From: Chitinophagaceae bacterium DXS
GTDB taxonomy: Bacteria > Bacteroidota > Bacteroidia > Chitinophagales > Chitinophagaceae
Assembly (NCBI GenBank): GCA_030345135.1
Contig: CP128386.1
Coordinates: forward strand, 1,448,621 to 1,512,620
DNA length: 64,000 nt
Direction: 5' to 3'
In this document: one piece after another, positions 27,488-36,599 of the stretch
Layout of the letters: every line of letters begins with the position of its first letter
How positions within the stretch are numbered: position 1 is the first letter of the stretch
Position numbers and translations under genes: made by a program
The notes under the pieces: generated by a model
The model's database searches: none
What the model was told of the DNA's origin: nothing
What the model saw: the letters and a program-made list of their open reading frames with translations, nothing else

Positions 27488-28426
27488 ATGTTCAAATTCA
27501 GAAAAAACAAGGAACAACATTACCCACCTGAAGTGGTGACTGATCTTGATGATCTGATGAGATTTGAATACCTGGTTCAGGGTGGAAATATATTACCTGC
27601 TCATCCCGTTTATTCGCTGCTCGCAGGCCGGCATGCGTCTAAACTGCGTGGGCGCGGACTTGATTTTGAAGAAGTGCGCCAATATGTAGCCGGAGATGAT
27701 ATCCGGAATATAGACTGGAAAGTAACTGCACGCACTGGCAGTACGCATTCAAAAGTGTTTAACGAAGAAAAAGAACGTCCCACATTTATAGTTGTTGACC
27801 AAAGTGCAACGATGTTTTTTGGATCGCAGCGATTTGTCAAGTCGGTTACTGCCGCTCACGCGGCGGCGCTTAGCGCATTCTACACGCTGAAACGTGGTGA
27901 CAGATCTGGCGGGCTTGTCTTTAACGAAGAAGGTTATGATTACATATCGCCCAAGCGAAGTAAATCACTGGTCCAACATTTTTTGCAATGTATTGTTGAA
28001 AGAAATAAAAAACTGCCTTTACGTAAAACCGTTGAAGCTAATACTGAACTGCTAAACAGGATGCTGCAAAGAACCCGGTCCAGCATAACCCATGACTACG
28101 TGGTGACGGTGATCAGCGATTTTTTTGCGATTGATGCTGAGACAAAAATGAATTTGCGCAACTTATCATACCATAATGATGTTATACTAGTACACGTGTT
28201 TGATCCGATGGATGCCGCGTTGCCGGACGGTAAACTTTTGTTGAGCGACGGCAGAAAACAAATTGAATGGAAAAATAGCCGGCATAACTGGGGGAAAAAA
28301 TACGGTGATGATTTTATACAATCACGGAATAGGTTACAGGAAGAATTCCGGCATTATAAAATACCGATGGTGTTTCTGAGTACGGCTTTTCCGGTTGAAG
28401 AACAGGTGACGAGGTTGTATGGATGA
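27488..28426 (+). CDS. DUF58 domain protein of the Bat operon
   Basis: 312 residues. The DUF58 signature is at about 50-80: RGRGLDFEEVRQYVAGDDIRNIDWKVTARTG, followed by a VWA-like domain with a degenerate metal site (TFIVVDQSATMFFGS). Known partner of MoxR ATPases, cytoplasmic or membrane-associated. No transmembrane helix. The role in the operon is inferred from synteny. Confidence 0.9.
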   Translation: MFKFRKNKEQHYPPEVVTDLDDLMRFEYLVQGGNILPAHPVYSLLAGRHASKLRGRGLDFEEVRQYVAGDDIRNIDWKVTARTGSTHSKVFNEEKERPTFIVVDQSATMFFGSQRFVKSVTAAHAAALSAFYTLKRGDRSGGLVFNEEGYDYISPKRSKSLVQHFLQCIVERNKKLPLRKTVEANTELLNRMLQRTRSSITHDYVVTVISDFFAIDAETKMNLRNLSYHNDVILVHVFDPMDAALPDGKLLLSDGRKQIEWKNSRHNWGKKYGDDFIQSRNRLQEEFRHYKIPMVFLSTAFPVEEQVTRLYG

Positions 28427-28482
28427 TCAAAGAATGGAAGCATTTCGGTGAATGCATTATATGAACTTAAAAGCCACATTAT

Positions 28483-29343
28483 ATGAAACGCGCTTTAGGT
28501 TTTATCTTACTTCTTTTTGGCTGTTTATGTGTAAACGCTCAGAGCGACACAATAACATCCCCGGTGGAAAAGCCAAAACCAACAGCACCCTGGTTTGTGC
28601 AGCGATTTAAGGTTGCAGCCGGTGGTTTCGTGCCCATCAACAATACACAAATTGAAGTAGGTAGCCAGGATGGATCATTCGGAACTACGATTGATTTTGA
28701 AAATGACCTTGGGTATTCAAAAACTACAGGTACTTTCCTGGGTGATCTGCAATGGCGGATATCGAGAAGATCGCGATTGGATTTTGCATATTACCACATA
28801 GATCGCAGTTCGAGTCACCGCCTGGAAAAAAATATCGAATTCAAAGACAAGGTGTACCCGGTTAACGCAACTGCGAAATCGTATTTTAACACTGATATCT
28901 TCCGGCTGTCTTACGGCTATGCATTTTTTAGCCGGCCGCGTTTCGAGGCAGGAGCCCTGATTGGTGCACACATAGTAAAAGCTGGAGTAGGCTTGTCTGC
29001 CAGTGGAACCAGCGGAAACATAGATGTTAGCAATGATTTCGGTTTTACGGCACCCTTGCCTGATGTTGGGTTATGGGGAGGGTATGTAATTGCGCCGCGC
29101 TGGTCAATAAACGGAGAGATCAGTTATCTGGCGCTTAAGGTTGATAATGTAGATGGCCGCCTGATCAACTACAATATTGCAGTGATGTACGAGGTGCTGA
29201 GCCATTTCACTTTGGCGCTGGGTTACACCGGCCTCAACTTCAGAGTTGATGTAGATAAAGACAAGTACAAAGGATTTTTCAAGTGGGGTTATAACGGACC
29301 ATCCCTTGTTGCTGCATATAGTTTTGGAAAGAAGAAATGGTGA
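28483..29343 (+). CDS. Outer-membrane beta-barrel protein within the Bat operon
   Basis: 286 residues. Signal peptide ends near VNAQS (20). The rest shows alternating aromatic/hydrophobic strands typical of an 8- to 10-strand barrel (VAAGGFVPINNTQIEVG, SRRSRLDFAYYHIDRSS, FTLALGYTGLNFRVDV) and ends in SFGKKKW. I do not recognise a named family. Its placement between the DUF58 and DUF4381 genes, same strand, with 57 bp before it, is unusual for Bat operons and could mean a shared envelope role or simple insertion. Confidence 0.72.
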   Translation: MKRALGFILLLFGCLCVNAQSDTITSPVEKPKPTAPWFVQRFKVAAGGFVPINNTQIEVGSQDGSFGTTIDFENDLGYSKTTGTFLGDLQWRISRRSRLDFAYYHIDRSSSHRLEKNIEFKDKVYPVNATAKSYFNTDIFRLSYGYAFFSRPRFEAGALIGAHIVKAGVGLSASGTSGNIDVSNDFGFTAPLPDVGLWGGYVIAPRWSINGEISYLALKVDNVDGRLINYNIAVMYEVLSHFTLALGYTGLNFRVDVDKDKYKGFFKWGYNGPSLVAAYSFGKKKW

Positions 29344-29351
29344 GACGAAGT

Positions 29352-29412
29352 GATGTACGGTGTACGATGTACGATGTGTGATGTACGATGTGGGATGTAC
29401 GGTGTAGGATGT
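29352..29412. repeat. Word-repeat tract (gatgtacg variants)
   Basis: About 60 bp of tgtacgatgtgtgatg-type words between the barrel gene and the DUF4381 gene; same family as at 7229-7380 and 27316-27395. Confidence 0.75.
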
Positions 29413-29454
29413 GTGTACTTTCTGTTTGAAAAAAATGCAAATAAGTGTAAGATC

Positions 29455-29910
29455 ATGGATGAATTGATTGAACCGGCACCGGTAAAATTCAGCTTTGAAG
29501 CACCGGGTTGGTATGTTGTTGGGATATTGTTTGTCCTGCTGCTTATTACAAGTGCTCTACTTTGGTACAGGCATTATAAACGTAATAATTACAGGGCTGC
29601 TGCACTGTTACAGCTCGCTAAAAAAGTGGAATTATTTATCCCTCAGCAACGGTATGATGCACTGGTGTATGAAAGTGATCTTTTGGTAAAACGCATTGCT
29701 ATGAAGAAGTATGGCCGGAACAATGTGGCCGGTCTTACCGCTTCACAATGGATAGACTATATTAACCAAACATGGAAAGAAAAATCTTTCACTGCAGAAG
29801 AAGGACAACTCCTGAATCAGAAGGTTTATGCCTTCAATAACAATATTTCCAAAGAAGAGGCTGAAACATTTGTGGAGAAGAGTAAAAGGTGGATTAAAAA
29901 ACACCGGTGA
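29455..29910 (+). CDS. DUF4381 domain protein of the Bat operon
   Basis: 151 residues. One membrane helix at about 18-38 (PGWYVVGILFVLLLITSALLWY), then a basic cytoplasmic domain (RHYKRNNYRAAALLQL ... ASQWIDYINQTW). DUF4381 proteins sit between DUF58 and VWA genes in Bat operons. ATG at 29455 chosen; the in-frame stretch upstream is translated repeat DNA. Function unknown beyond its place in the complex. Confidence 0.82.
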   Translation: MDELIEPAPVKFSFEAPGWYVVGILFVLLLITSALLWYRHYKRNNYRAAALLQLAKKVELFIPQQRYDALVYESDLLVKRIAMKKYGRNNVAGLTASQWIDYINQTWKEKSFTAEEGQLLNQKVYAFNNNISKEEAETFVEKSKRWIKKHR

Positions 29911-30052
29911 TGAGAATTGAAAATTGATAATTGACAATTGAAAATGGGCGCTTCATATGGGAATCTGTAATCTTTTCTGTTACACACTCAACTTATAACA
30001 TAATACGTACAACGTATAACGTATAACGTAAAACTTACAACGTACAACGTAA
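29911..30052. repeat. Word-repeat spacer before batA
   Basis: Begins with attgaaaattgataattg words (29913-29944) and ends with acgtataacgtacaacgt words (about 30002-30051) that run up to the batA start codon. The second family recurs on both sides of the HigBA cassette. Confidence 0.75.
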
Positions 30053-31036
30053 ATGCATTTTGAAATAGCATACAAGTGGGTAGTTTTTCTATTGCCACTG
30101 CCATTACTCATATATTGGCTAATGCCGGCAATGCGCAGAAGGAGAGCCGCAATGCTGGTACCTTTTTTTAAAAGAGCAGCAACCGTTTCCCATCAGCGAC
30201 CAAAGAAAAGTGCATGGGTTACACGTCGCAATTTTTTTGCGTGGATTGGTCTTTTTCTTTGTTGGATCTGTTTGCTTGCGGCGGCATCCTCACCCCGTTA
30301 TGTAGGTAAGCCGGCTAAAAAAACTAAAACAGTACGCAGCTTTCTTATCGCAGCAGATATTTCTTTTAGCATGGCTGAGACCGACTGGGTAATGGACGGC
30401 AAAAGAGTTAGCCGTTGGGATGCTGTAAAATCCATCATGAAAAATTTTGTAAAAGAGCGCAAAAGTGACCAGATAGGCCTGGTTATGTTTGGAAGTAATG
30501 CTTATCTGCAGGCACCATTAACTACAGATCTTTCTACCATTTCCTGGTTGTTGGATCAAACGGAAGTAGGCATGGCGGGCCAAATGACCAGCATTGGACA
30601 AGCTATTGCTTTTGGTATTAAAGTATTTAAAGAAGATACCATCAAGCAAAAGATCATGTTGCTGCTTACAGATGGTATTGATGCAGGACAGGATATTCTT
30701 CCGCTGGATGCTGCACAAGCGGCGCGTAAAGATTCAATAATCATATACACATTGGGAATAGGGCAGGCCAAAGGAAGTGGCGGATATGATCTGGATGAAA
30801 AAACATTAAAAGATATCGCCAGCGCTACGAATGGGAAATACTTTAACGCGATGAATGAGGGAGAACTAAAAAAAGTGTATGCAGAACTGGATAAAATGCA
30901 GCCGGTTGAATATGAGGAAGAGAGCTATAAGCCGGTTACACTGCTGTATTACTATCCTCTTATAGCGGCTGCATTGGTCGGGTTAGTGTTTCATTTGATC
31001 AGTGGTACTATTAGTTTGTTCAGGCGGTCGTCTTGA
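30053..31036 (+). CDS. batA: BatA, von Willebrand A domain membrane protein
   Basis: 327 residues. N-terminal membrane helices (about 8-24 and 60-78), then a VWA domain with an intact metal site: D102-I-S-F-S106, Thr in GQMTSIG, and LLTDGID. A C-terminal helix at about 302-320 anchors it again. The usual BatA layout; the VWA domain should lie in the periplasm. A 21 bp perfect inverted repeat begins at its stop codon. Confidence 0.92.
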   Translation: MHFEIAYKWVVFLLPLPLLIYWLMPAMRRRRAAMLVPFFKRAATVSHQRPKKSAWVTRRNFFAWIGLFLCWICLLAAASSPRYVGKPAKKTKTVRSFLIAADISFSMAETDWVMDGKRVSRWDAVKSIMKNFVKERKSDQIGLVMFGSNAYLQAPLTTDLSTISWLLDQTEVGMAGQMTSIGQAIAFGIKVFKEDTIKQKIMLLLTDGIDAGQDILPLDAAQAARKDSIIIYTLGIGQAKGSGGYDLDEKTLKDIASATNGKYFNAMNEGELKKVYAELDKMQPVEYEEESYKPVTLLYYYPLIAAALVGLVFHLISGTISLFRRSS

Positions 31037-31080
31037 GAATTAAGTGTCCTACACTTTAGAAGTGTAGGACACTTAATTCT
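31036..31080. repeat. Perfect 21 bp inverted repeat between batA and the BatB/BatC gene
   Basis: 31036-31056 and 31060-31080 are exact reverse complements with a 3 nt TAG loop. The words gtgtcctacac/gtgtaggacac form the core, and gtgtaggacaaata recurs near 31117-31130. No T-run follows, so it is not a classic terminator; it may stabilise or attenuate the mRNA. Confidence 0.88.
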
Positions 31081-31151
31081 TAAGCTAACTCTGTTATGTA
31101 TCCTGCAATTTCAACGTGTAGGACAAATAACATCTCACAACAACTTTCAAC

Positions 31152-32897
31152 ATGTTCGATGATATAAAAAATATAATCACGCACATAGACTGGCAGCAAT
31201 TTCATTTTCTGCGGCCGCTGATCCTTTGGCTATTTCTTCCCCTTGCAGCAATTGTGTTGTTGCTTGTTCTCAGCAATAAAGAAAAAAGTAAATGGAAAAT
31301 GGCGGTGCAGAAAAAACTGCGCCCTTTCATGTTTACAAGAGGTAGCAAAACCGCGATCATATTGCCTTTGCTGGCCTTTGTTTTTGGAAGTAGTTTTGTT
31401 ATTGTTGGCGCTGCAGGGCCTACCTGGAAAAAGAAAGATATCCCCGGTGAAAAAATACAGGCAGTGGTACTCATTGCGCTTAATCTGTCCCGTTCAATGG
31501 ATGCAACCGATATTCAGCCAAGCAGGCTGCAAAGAGCAAAATTTAAAGTAAGTGATTTTCTGGATGCCAATCCAAGGGCCAGGGCCGGGCTTGTTGCATA
31601 TGCGGGTACGGCCCATCCTGTGTTGCCTTTCACTTCTGATTACAAGCTGATAAAGCACCATGCGCAAAGTCTTGAAAATCGCGTAATGCCGGTGCAGGGA
31701 ACTAATATGGAAGTGCTGATAAATGTAATTGATACATTGATGAGAGGTGTGCTCGCACCAAGTACTGTTTTGCTGATGACGGATGAAATAGATCAGGACG
31801 ACGCAACACTAATTACGAATTATGTAAGAGGCTCGATACACAAAATAGAGATCCTGTTGTTTAATACACCAGCCGGCGCTTCTGTTCCCGGACATCGTGG
31901 AGCTGTTTCAAAACAAGATGCCGGGGTCATTCAGAACTTGTCACAGGATACAAGCATTCATATTACACCGTTAACGCTGGATAAATCTGATGTGAGCGGC
32001 ATAGCTAAACGCATCGGTGATAAACTTGTTTTTGAAAAAGATACCAAGCAGGATGATAAAGACTGGGATGATATGGGCTGGTTATTGGTGATTCCTGCAC
32101 TGGTAATTACGGCTTTCTGGTTCAGAAGAGGATGGGTGATACAATGGTGCTGGTTGGGGTTAATATGTGTAACTTTTTCTTCCTGCGGCGTTGATAGCAA
32201 AGAAGCTGACTGGTGGTATACAAAAGATTACCAGGGACAAAAATTATATAACCAGGGAAAATATGCTGAAGCTGCTGAAAGGTTTGCCGATGACAAGCAT
32301 AAGGCAGTGGCTTATTTCAAAGCCGGCAACTATTCAGCAGCGGCTGATCTTTTTGAGCTCGACACTTCTGCAGCCGGCAACTATAACCGCGGCCTCGCTC
32401 TCGCTAAGCTCGGTCGTTATGATGAGGCCGTTGCTGCTTTTGATAAAGCAATAGATCTTGATGGTTCGCTGAAGGATAGGGCATCAAAAAACATTGTGCG
32501 GGCAAAACAACAAATTGATAAAATAGACTCCGTAAACCGTTTTACAAAGAATGATATAGGTAAAGGCAAAACGCTGAAAGAAAATAAAAAGAAAAAAGAA
32601 CCTTACAAAGAAGAAAAACATAATCCGCAAGAAGGTTCATTAAGTAATGAAACACAGGTAAAACAACTGCCTCATTCAGGAGAGCGAAGTACCGAGACCG
32701 TAGCCACCAACATCCGCAAAGCAAAAGAATCAGAAACGCCTGGTAAGAATATGCAGCATGATAAACATGAGTCACTGTCCAACAATATCCTTCTGCGAAA
32801 AGCTTCTGCAGATCCGGCGGAGTTTCTTCACAAACGGTTTGTGTTACAGGAAAAGCGTTATTACAAACATGTGAGTAAAAGCAAACATCCATGGTAA
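31152..32897 (+). CDS. batB: BatB-BatC fusion: VWA domain plus TPR domain
   Basis: 581 residues. Residues 1-330 match BatB: helices at about 22-40 and 67-87, a VWA domain, and a helix near 308-325. A segment WLGLICVTFSSCGVDSKEADWWY (about 331-353) then looks like the signal and lipobox of a BatC lipoprotein, followed by TPR repeats (about 355-440: YNQGKYAEAAERF, YNRGLALAKLGRYDEAVAAFDKAI) and a Lys/Glu-rich tail. In many Bacteroidota these are two genes. The VWA metal motif reads N111-L-S-R-S, with Asn where Asp is normal; Thr and the later TDEID are kept. It overlaps batD by 7 bp. Confidence 0.88.
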   Translation: MFDDIKNIITHIDWQQFHFLRPLILWLFLPLAAIVLLLVLSNKEKSKWKMAVQKKLRPFMFTRGSKTAIILPLLAFVFGSSFVIVGAAGPTWKKKDIPGEKIQAVVLIALNLSRSMDATDIQPSRLQRAKFKVSDFLDANPRARAGLVAYAGTAHPVLPFTSDYKLIKHHAQSLENRVMPVQGTNMEVLINVIDTLMRGVLAPSTVLLMTDEIDQDDATLITNYVRGSIHKIEILLFNTPAGASVPGHRGAVSKQDAGVIQNLSQDTSIHITPLTLDKSDVSGIAKRIGDKLVFEKDTKQDDKDWDDMGWLLVIPALVITAFWFRRGWVIQWCWLGLICVTFSSCGVDSKEADWWYTKDYQGQKLYNQGKYAEAAERFADDKHKAVAYFKAGNYSAAADLFELDTSAAGNYNRGLALAKLGRYDEAVAAFDKAIDLDGSLKDRASKNIVRAKQQIDKIDSVNRFTKNDIGKGKTLKENKKKKEPYKEEKHNPQEGSLSNETQVKQLPHSGERSTETVATNIRKAKESETPGKNMQHDKHESLSNNILLRKASADPAEFLHKRFVLQEKRYYKHVSKSKHPW

Positions 32898-34243
32898 AAA
32901 AACTGGCGATATTGCTACTGTTCTGTTATTCGTTTATAAAGATAGAAGCGCAGGTTAATTGTTTTGCCAATGTAGCAATTGATAAGCACAGTGTATATGC
33001 GCAGGAGCCATTTAAGGCAACAGTAACGGTGTCTACAGCCACATGGTATACAGCGCCGCTTGATTTTGACAACATTCAGATATCAAATGCTTTTATACTG
33101 CCATTCAGCAGAACTTTTTCAACAATGCTTACAGTTAATGGTAAGCAATATGCCAGCCTTCAGTTCTACTTTATTGTTTTTCCCTATAAACCAGGAAACT
33201 ACAGTTTTCCAGCCATAAATATCCGGGTGGAAACGCCTCCTTTAGGAAGCTCAACAAGCCAGAAAGTAACTATAAATACTTCACCCCAAAAGTTTGTAGT
33301 TAAAGATATTCCGCAGAAATTTAAAGGAGAGAACTGGTTTGTTGCAAAGAACGTCTACGTATCCGAACACTGGAATAAATCGCTGAATAATTTAAAAGTG
33401 GGCGATGTGTTAAAACGTACTGTAGTGATAGACGCAAAAGGTACACTGCCGCAATTTATACCGGGGTTCAAAAATGATTCACTGGATTGGGCTTCTGTTT
33501 ATCCTGATGATCCTGATCTTGCAGATACAAGAGATGATTACGATGCAAATGGAAAGCGAACGCAAACTATTACTTATTTGCTGGAGAAAGAAGGGACGTT
33601 TGAAATGCCGGCCATAAATATTGCATGGTGGAATCCTTATGCCTCCAGGCTATACAAAAGAAGTGCAGCAGGCGCAACCTTGCACGTAAAGGCTAATCCG
33701 AACCTGGGCATGCTTACAACATTGAAAGATAGTCTAAGTGCTTTTTCCGCAGCAAAGGAAGCTGTCCACCAACACAAAGGAGCACTACGTATATATGGTA
33801 TTTTGTGGTATTGGTTCCTGCTCTATGCCTTGATAGCATTGTGTCTTACATATGTAGTTGTCCGGATGATCATAGCAGCCTATAAAAAGATCAGGCAACG
33901 GCGCAGGCTTTATGTAGTGAGTGAGCCATATTGGTTTAAGAAATTTTTGAGTGCACAAAATAAAACAGGCTCCGTGGTAAATGCCTTGTACGCCTGGTGG
34001 GACAGATGGATCGCGAAAGATAAATTTCCCTCAGTAAATCAAACACTTCAGGACGGACAGGATAAACATATTCTCGAAGAGATGAATACCTATAATAAAG
34101 AAGTGTATAATGAAGGGAACAAAAATGCCCTTGTAGATAAAGATTTTAAAACGCTCATCCGTCAATTAAGAAAAGAAAGAACAAGTACGAATGAACCTGC
34201 AAGACAGGTAGACGAACGTCAGGATCTTTGGGAAGAGTCATAA
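32891..34243 (+). CDS. batD: BatD family membrane protein
   Basis: 450 residues. Signal peptide to about 20; two Ig-like beta domains in the periplasm (VNCFANVAIDKHSVYAQEPFKATVTVSTATWY; PKSFVVKDIP-type ends); one membrane helix at about 301-325 (WYWFLLYALIALCLTYVVVRM); and a cytoplasmic helical tail. It matches the BatD/oxygen-tolerance family and closes the operon. The start overlaps the end of the BatB/BatC gene (ATGGTAA), indicating coupled translation. Confidence 0.87.
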   Translation: MVKKLAILLLFCYSFIKIEAQVNCFANVAIDKHSVYAQEPFKATVTVSTATWYTAPLDFDNIQISNAFILPFSRTFSTMLTVNGKQYASLQFYFIVFPYKPGNYSFPAINIRVETPPLGSSTSQKVTINTSPQKFVVKDIPQKFKGENWFVAKNVYVSEHWNKSLNNLKVGDVLKRTVVIDAKGTLPQFIPGFKNDSLDWASVYPDDPDLADTRDDYDANGKRTQTITYLLEKEGTFEMPAINIAWWNPYASRLYKRSAAGATLHVKANPNLGMLTTLKDSLSAFSAAKEAVHQHKGALRIYGILWYWFLLYALIALCLTYVVVRMIIAAYKKIRQRRRLYVVSEPYWFKKFLSAQNKTGSVVNALYAWWDRWIAKDKFPSVNQTLQDGQDKHILEEMNTYNKEVYNEGNKNALVDKDFKTLIRQLRKERTSTNEPARQVDERQDLWEES

Positions 34244-34439
34244 TTATATGAGGATGCTCAAAGCTTAAAGCTATTGTCTTAGCTTCAATAAAGCTCCATC
34301 ATTTTAAACATATTCCCCTGAGTGTTGTTAATGATAAGCAGGTGAAAATATCAACAATACCGCATGCTATTTTCAAAAATAGCTTTTCGCCGGATGTCAG
34401 ATGTATAAATTTTTCAACTATTACATTAAATACGTTGTT

Positions 34440-34937
34440 ATGAAAAAGCAAATCTTGTTAGTTTTTGTTTTGTTTGTAGCTGCCCAGCTATCTGCGCAGT
34501 CCACTGTGGATGATGATATGGCCATCATTCAATCTGTGTTTGGTAAAGAAAAAAAGGAACTTGTTGGCAGTTTCATGGCTCTGACCGGAGATACTGCCAC
34601 TAAATTCTGGGCCGTATACGACGAGTACGAAGCCGAAAGAAAATCGCTGGGTAAAGAACGGTTTAATGTAATCAAAGATTATGCGAACCAATATGCATCA
34701 CTTACCGATGAGCAAGCGGCGGCGCTGGCAAAACGTGTTATGGGCAATGATCTGAGTTATGCCAAAATGCACGAGAAATATTTTAAGAAGGTGGAAAAAG
34801 TAGTTGGTGGAAAAAATGCAGCGAAGTTCTTTCAGTTGGAAAGTTATATTCAAAACACCATCAGAACGAATGTTCAAAATCAGATTCCTTTCATCGGAGA
34901 ATTAGAAGAAGCTTCCAAACAGAATAAAAAATCCTGA
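34440..34937 (+). CDS. Secreted helical protein of unknown function
   Basis: 165 residues with signal peptide (KKQILLVFVLFVAAQLSAQS). The mature part is charged and helical (GKEKKELVGSFMALTGDTATKFWAVYDEYEAERKSLGKERF, ASLTDEQAAALAKRVMGND), somewhat like Spy/LTXXQ-type periplasmic proteins in style, but without their motif. Not recognised as a named family. Stands after the Bat operon with a 196 bp gap and probably its own promoter. ATG at 34440 chosen for the signal peptide. Confidence 0.72.
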   Translation: MKKQILLVFVLFVAAQLSAQSTVDDDMAIIQSVFGKEKKELVGSFMALTGDTATKFWAVYDEYEAERKSLGKERFNVIKDYANQYASLTDEQAAALAKRVMGNDLSYAKMHEKYFKKVEKVVGGKNAAKFFQLESYIQNTIRTNVQNQIPFIGELEEASKQNKKS

Positions 34938-35040
34938 TGCAGTCAAAATAATATCATGATTGTATATAAGAAGTAAGAAGGCGTGGATTAGCTAACATCC
35001 GGCCTTCTATATTTTGTAACTTAGCCTGGTGCTTAAACAG

Positions 35041-35541
35041 ATGCAGAAAATATTATTCGCCATACTTTGCTTTTGCTGTACCGGCAAAGTATTTGGTCAG
35101 TGTGAAATCCAAAACAGGTTAAGGCCCGATGGAACGATGTATTATCACGCTCCGCTGACATTGTTATACCAGACAAGTGATATTGAACTGCAAGGTAATC
35201 TTGTTACTGATAAGGAAAGCTATTTCCTAAGGCTCATACCTATACAACAATCTCAGCCAATCAGAACAAAAGATGCTGTGAAAAAAGATCTCCTTGTAAA
35301 ATTGCAAAACGATTCTGTGTATGCATTGAAATACTATGATTCATGGTACGGGAGAAAAGATTCAACGTTTAATTTGTTATACCTGTTCAGTAAAGAGCAA
35401 TTGAACAGTTTTTTGAACAATAATATTCAATCTTTTAATATAGTTATAGGTAAAACGGCGCGTGTACTTATTTTTAAACTTCACCCCGATATTATAAAGC
35501 AGCAGTTTGCCTGTTTTAAATCGTCTGCGACCAAATTATAA
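35041..35541 (+). CDS. Secreted protein of unknown function
   Basis: 166 residues with signal peptide (MQKILFAILCFCCTGKVFGQ). The mature part begins CEIQNRLRPDGTMYYHAPLTLLYQT and has a mixed beta pattern; two Cys remain (one near the N-terminus, one in QQFACF). No family recognised. A GTG at 35029 is an alternative start. Its 3' end overlaps the convergent DUF2490 gene by 6 bp. Confidence 0.68.
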   Translation: MQKILFAILCFCCTGKVFGQCEIQNRLRPDGTMYYHAPLTLLYQTSDIELQGNLVTDKESYFLRLIPIQQSQPIRTKDAVKKDLLVKLQNDSVYALKYYDSWYGRKDSTFNLLYLFSKEQLNSFLNNNIQSFNIVIGKTARVLIFKLHPDIIKQQFACFKSSATKL

Positions 35542-36375
35542 ATCAGATTTTTGGGGCTCGTGGAATATTTTTTTTGTGATGTTGGAAAACAGGTTATTGA
35601 ACAGCACATTTATTTGAAGTGCGTTATAAATCTCATTTCCTCCGCTACGGGGTAAATATTCGTTGGCATAGCTTACTTCAAGTTGAAAATCATCGGTGAA
35701 AGAATATCCTGCACCAATAGTAAAACGGTTTCTGTCAAAGAATTGCGAACCGGTTAAGTTATTACTCGTCTTCAGGTATATTTCTTCGGAAGAAAAGCCA
35801 TAGATAGAATTTTTCCGGATGACCTTACTGTTAAACGGATAAACCAGCTTTATTTGTTGCCTGTAGCGGTATGATGCGTTATAAACATTATTGGAGTCGA
35901 GTATATGCCTGTCTTCAAGCCGCATTCTCGTGCTTAGCGTATAACCTATCTTTTTGATGAAATAAATAGCCTGGTAGCTGGCGCGGAGTTCCGGTAGCCT
36001 GGATTGATTGATTTCCGGTACGTCCTTATTATAAAAATAGGCATAAGAGAATGACAGTTTCCATCTTGGAGAAGCGTAATAATGTACCCATGCCCGCAAA
36101 TAAAGTTGAGAATTGGTGTGAAAGAAATTCTTATCAACAGGTGTACTCGTCCATGTTTGGCCAAGGTTAAATTCAAGGGCCCACTTTCCCTTTAGTGGTC
36201 TTGTAAATTGAAATTCGTTCCAGAATTGGTTGTAAGTTTTATTTTGACTGTAGCCGGTATTACATAAAAAAACGAGTATGACAAGCCGGAAAAAATAGTG
36301 CAGTAAGCGTAGGGCGAACCTACGCTGGTAAATTGTATCATGTATCTTGTTTTTTCTATTATAGGTTGGCTGCAT
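35536..36375 (-). CDS. DUF2490 outer-membrane beta-barrel protein
   Basis: 279 residues. Signal sequence at about 21-44 (ALRLLHYFFRLVILVFLCNTGYS), preceded by an unusually long basic N-terminus. DUF2490 pattern: NQFWNEFQFTRPLKGKWALEFNLG, then repeated amphipathic strands (KLSFSYAYFYNK, YTLSTRMRLEDRHI, FTIGAGYSFTDDFQLEVSYANEY). Function of the family is unknown; it is predicted to be an outer-membrane barrel. No closer ATG is available in frame before the signal peptide. Confidence 0.82.
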   Translation of the reverse strand: MQPTYNRKNKIHDTIYQRRFALRLLHYFFRLVILVFLCNTGYSQNKTYNQFWNEFQFTRPLKGKWALEFNLGQTWTSTPVDKNFFHTNSQLYLRAWVHYYASPRWKLSFSYAYFYNKDVPEINQSRLPELRASYQAIYFIKKIGYTLSTRMRLEDRHILDSNNVYNASYRYRQQIKLVYPFNSKVIRKNSIYGFSSEEIYLKTSNNLTGSQFFDRNRFTIGAGYSFTDDFQLEVSYANEYLPRSGGNEIYNALQINVLFNNLFSNITKKIFHEPQKSDL

Positions 36376-36599
36376 AAAGGCGCTGCATTTTCTTTCGCAT
36401 GGCTGGCCAGACTCAATATGTTACAGCAATAGCATGTTGAGTGGTGGTTATAAACATCTTATAACAACCAATTTACCGCTTTGTTTATTGATCATTACGG
36501 GCCGTAAACTGAAAATTCCATAAACCATTACCAAAATTTTATAAACCATGAATACTAAAAAGCTATAGTTTTGTGATATCTTACAACATCGTTGTTTAC

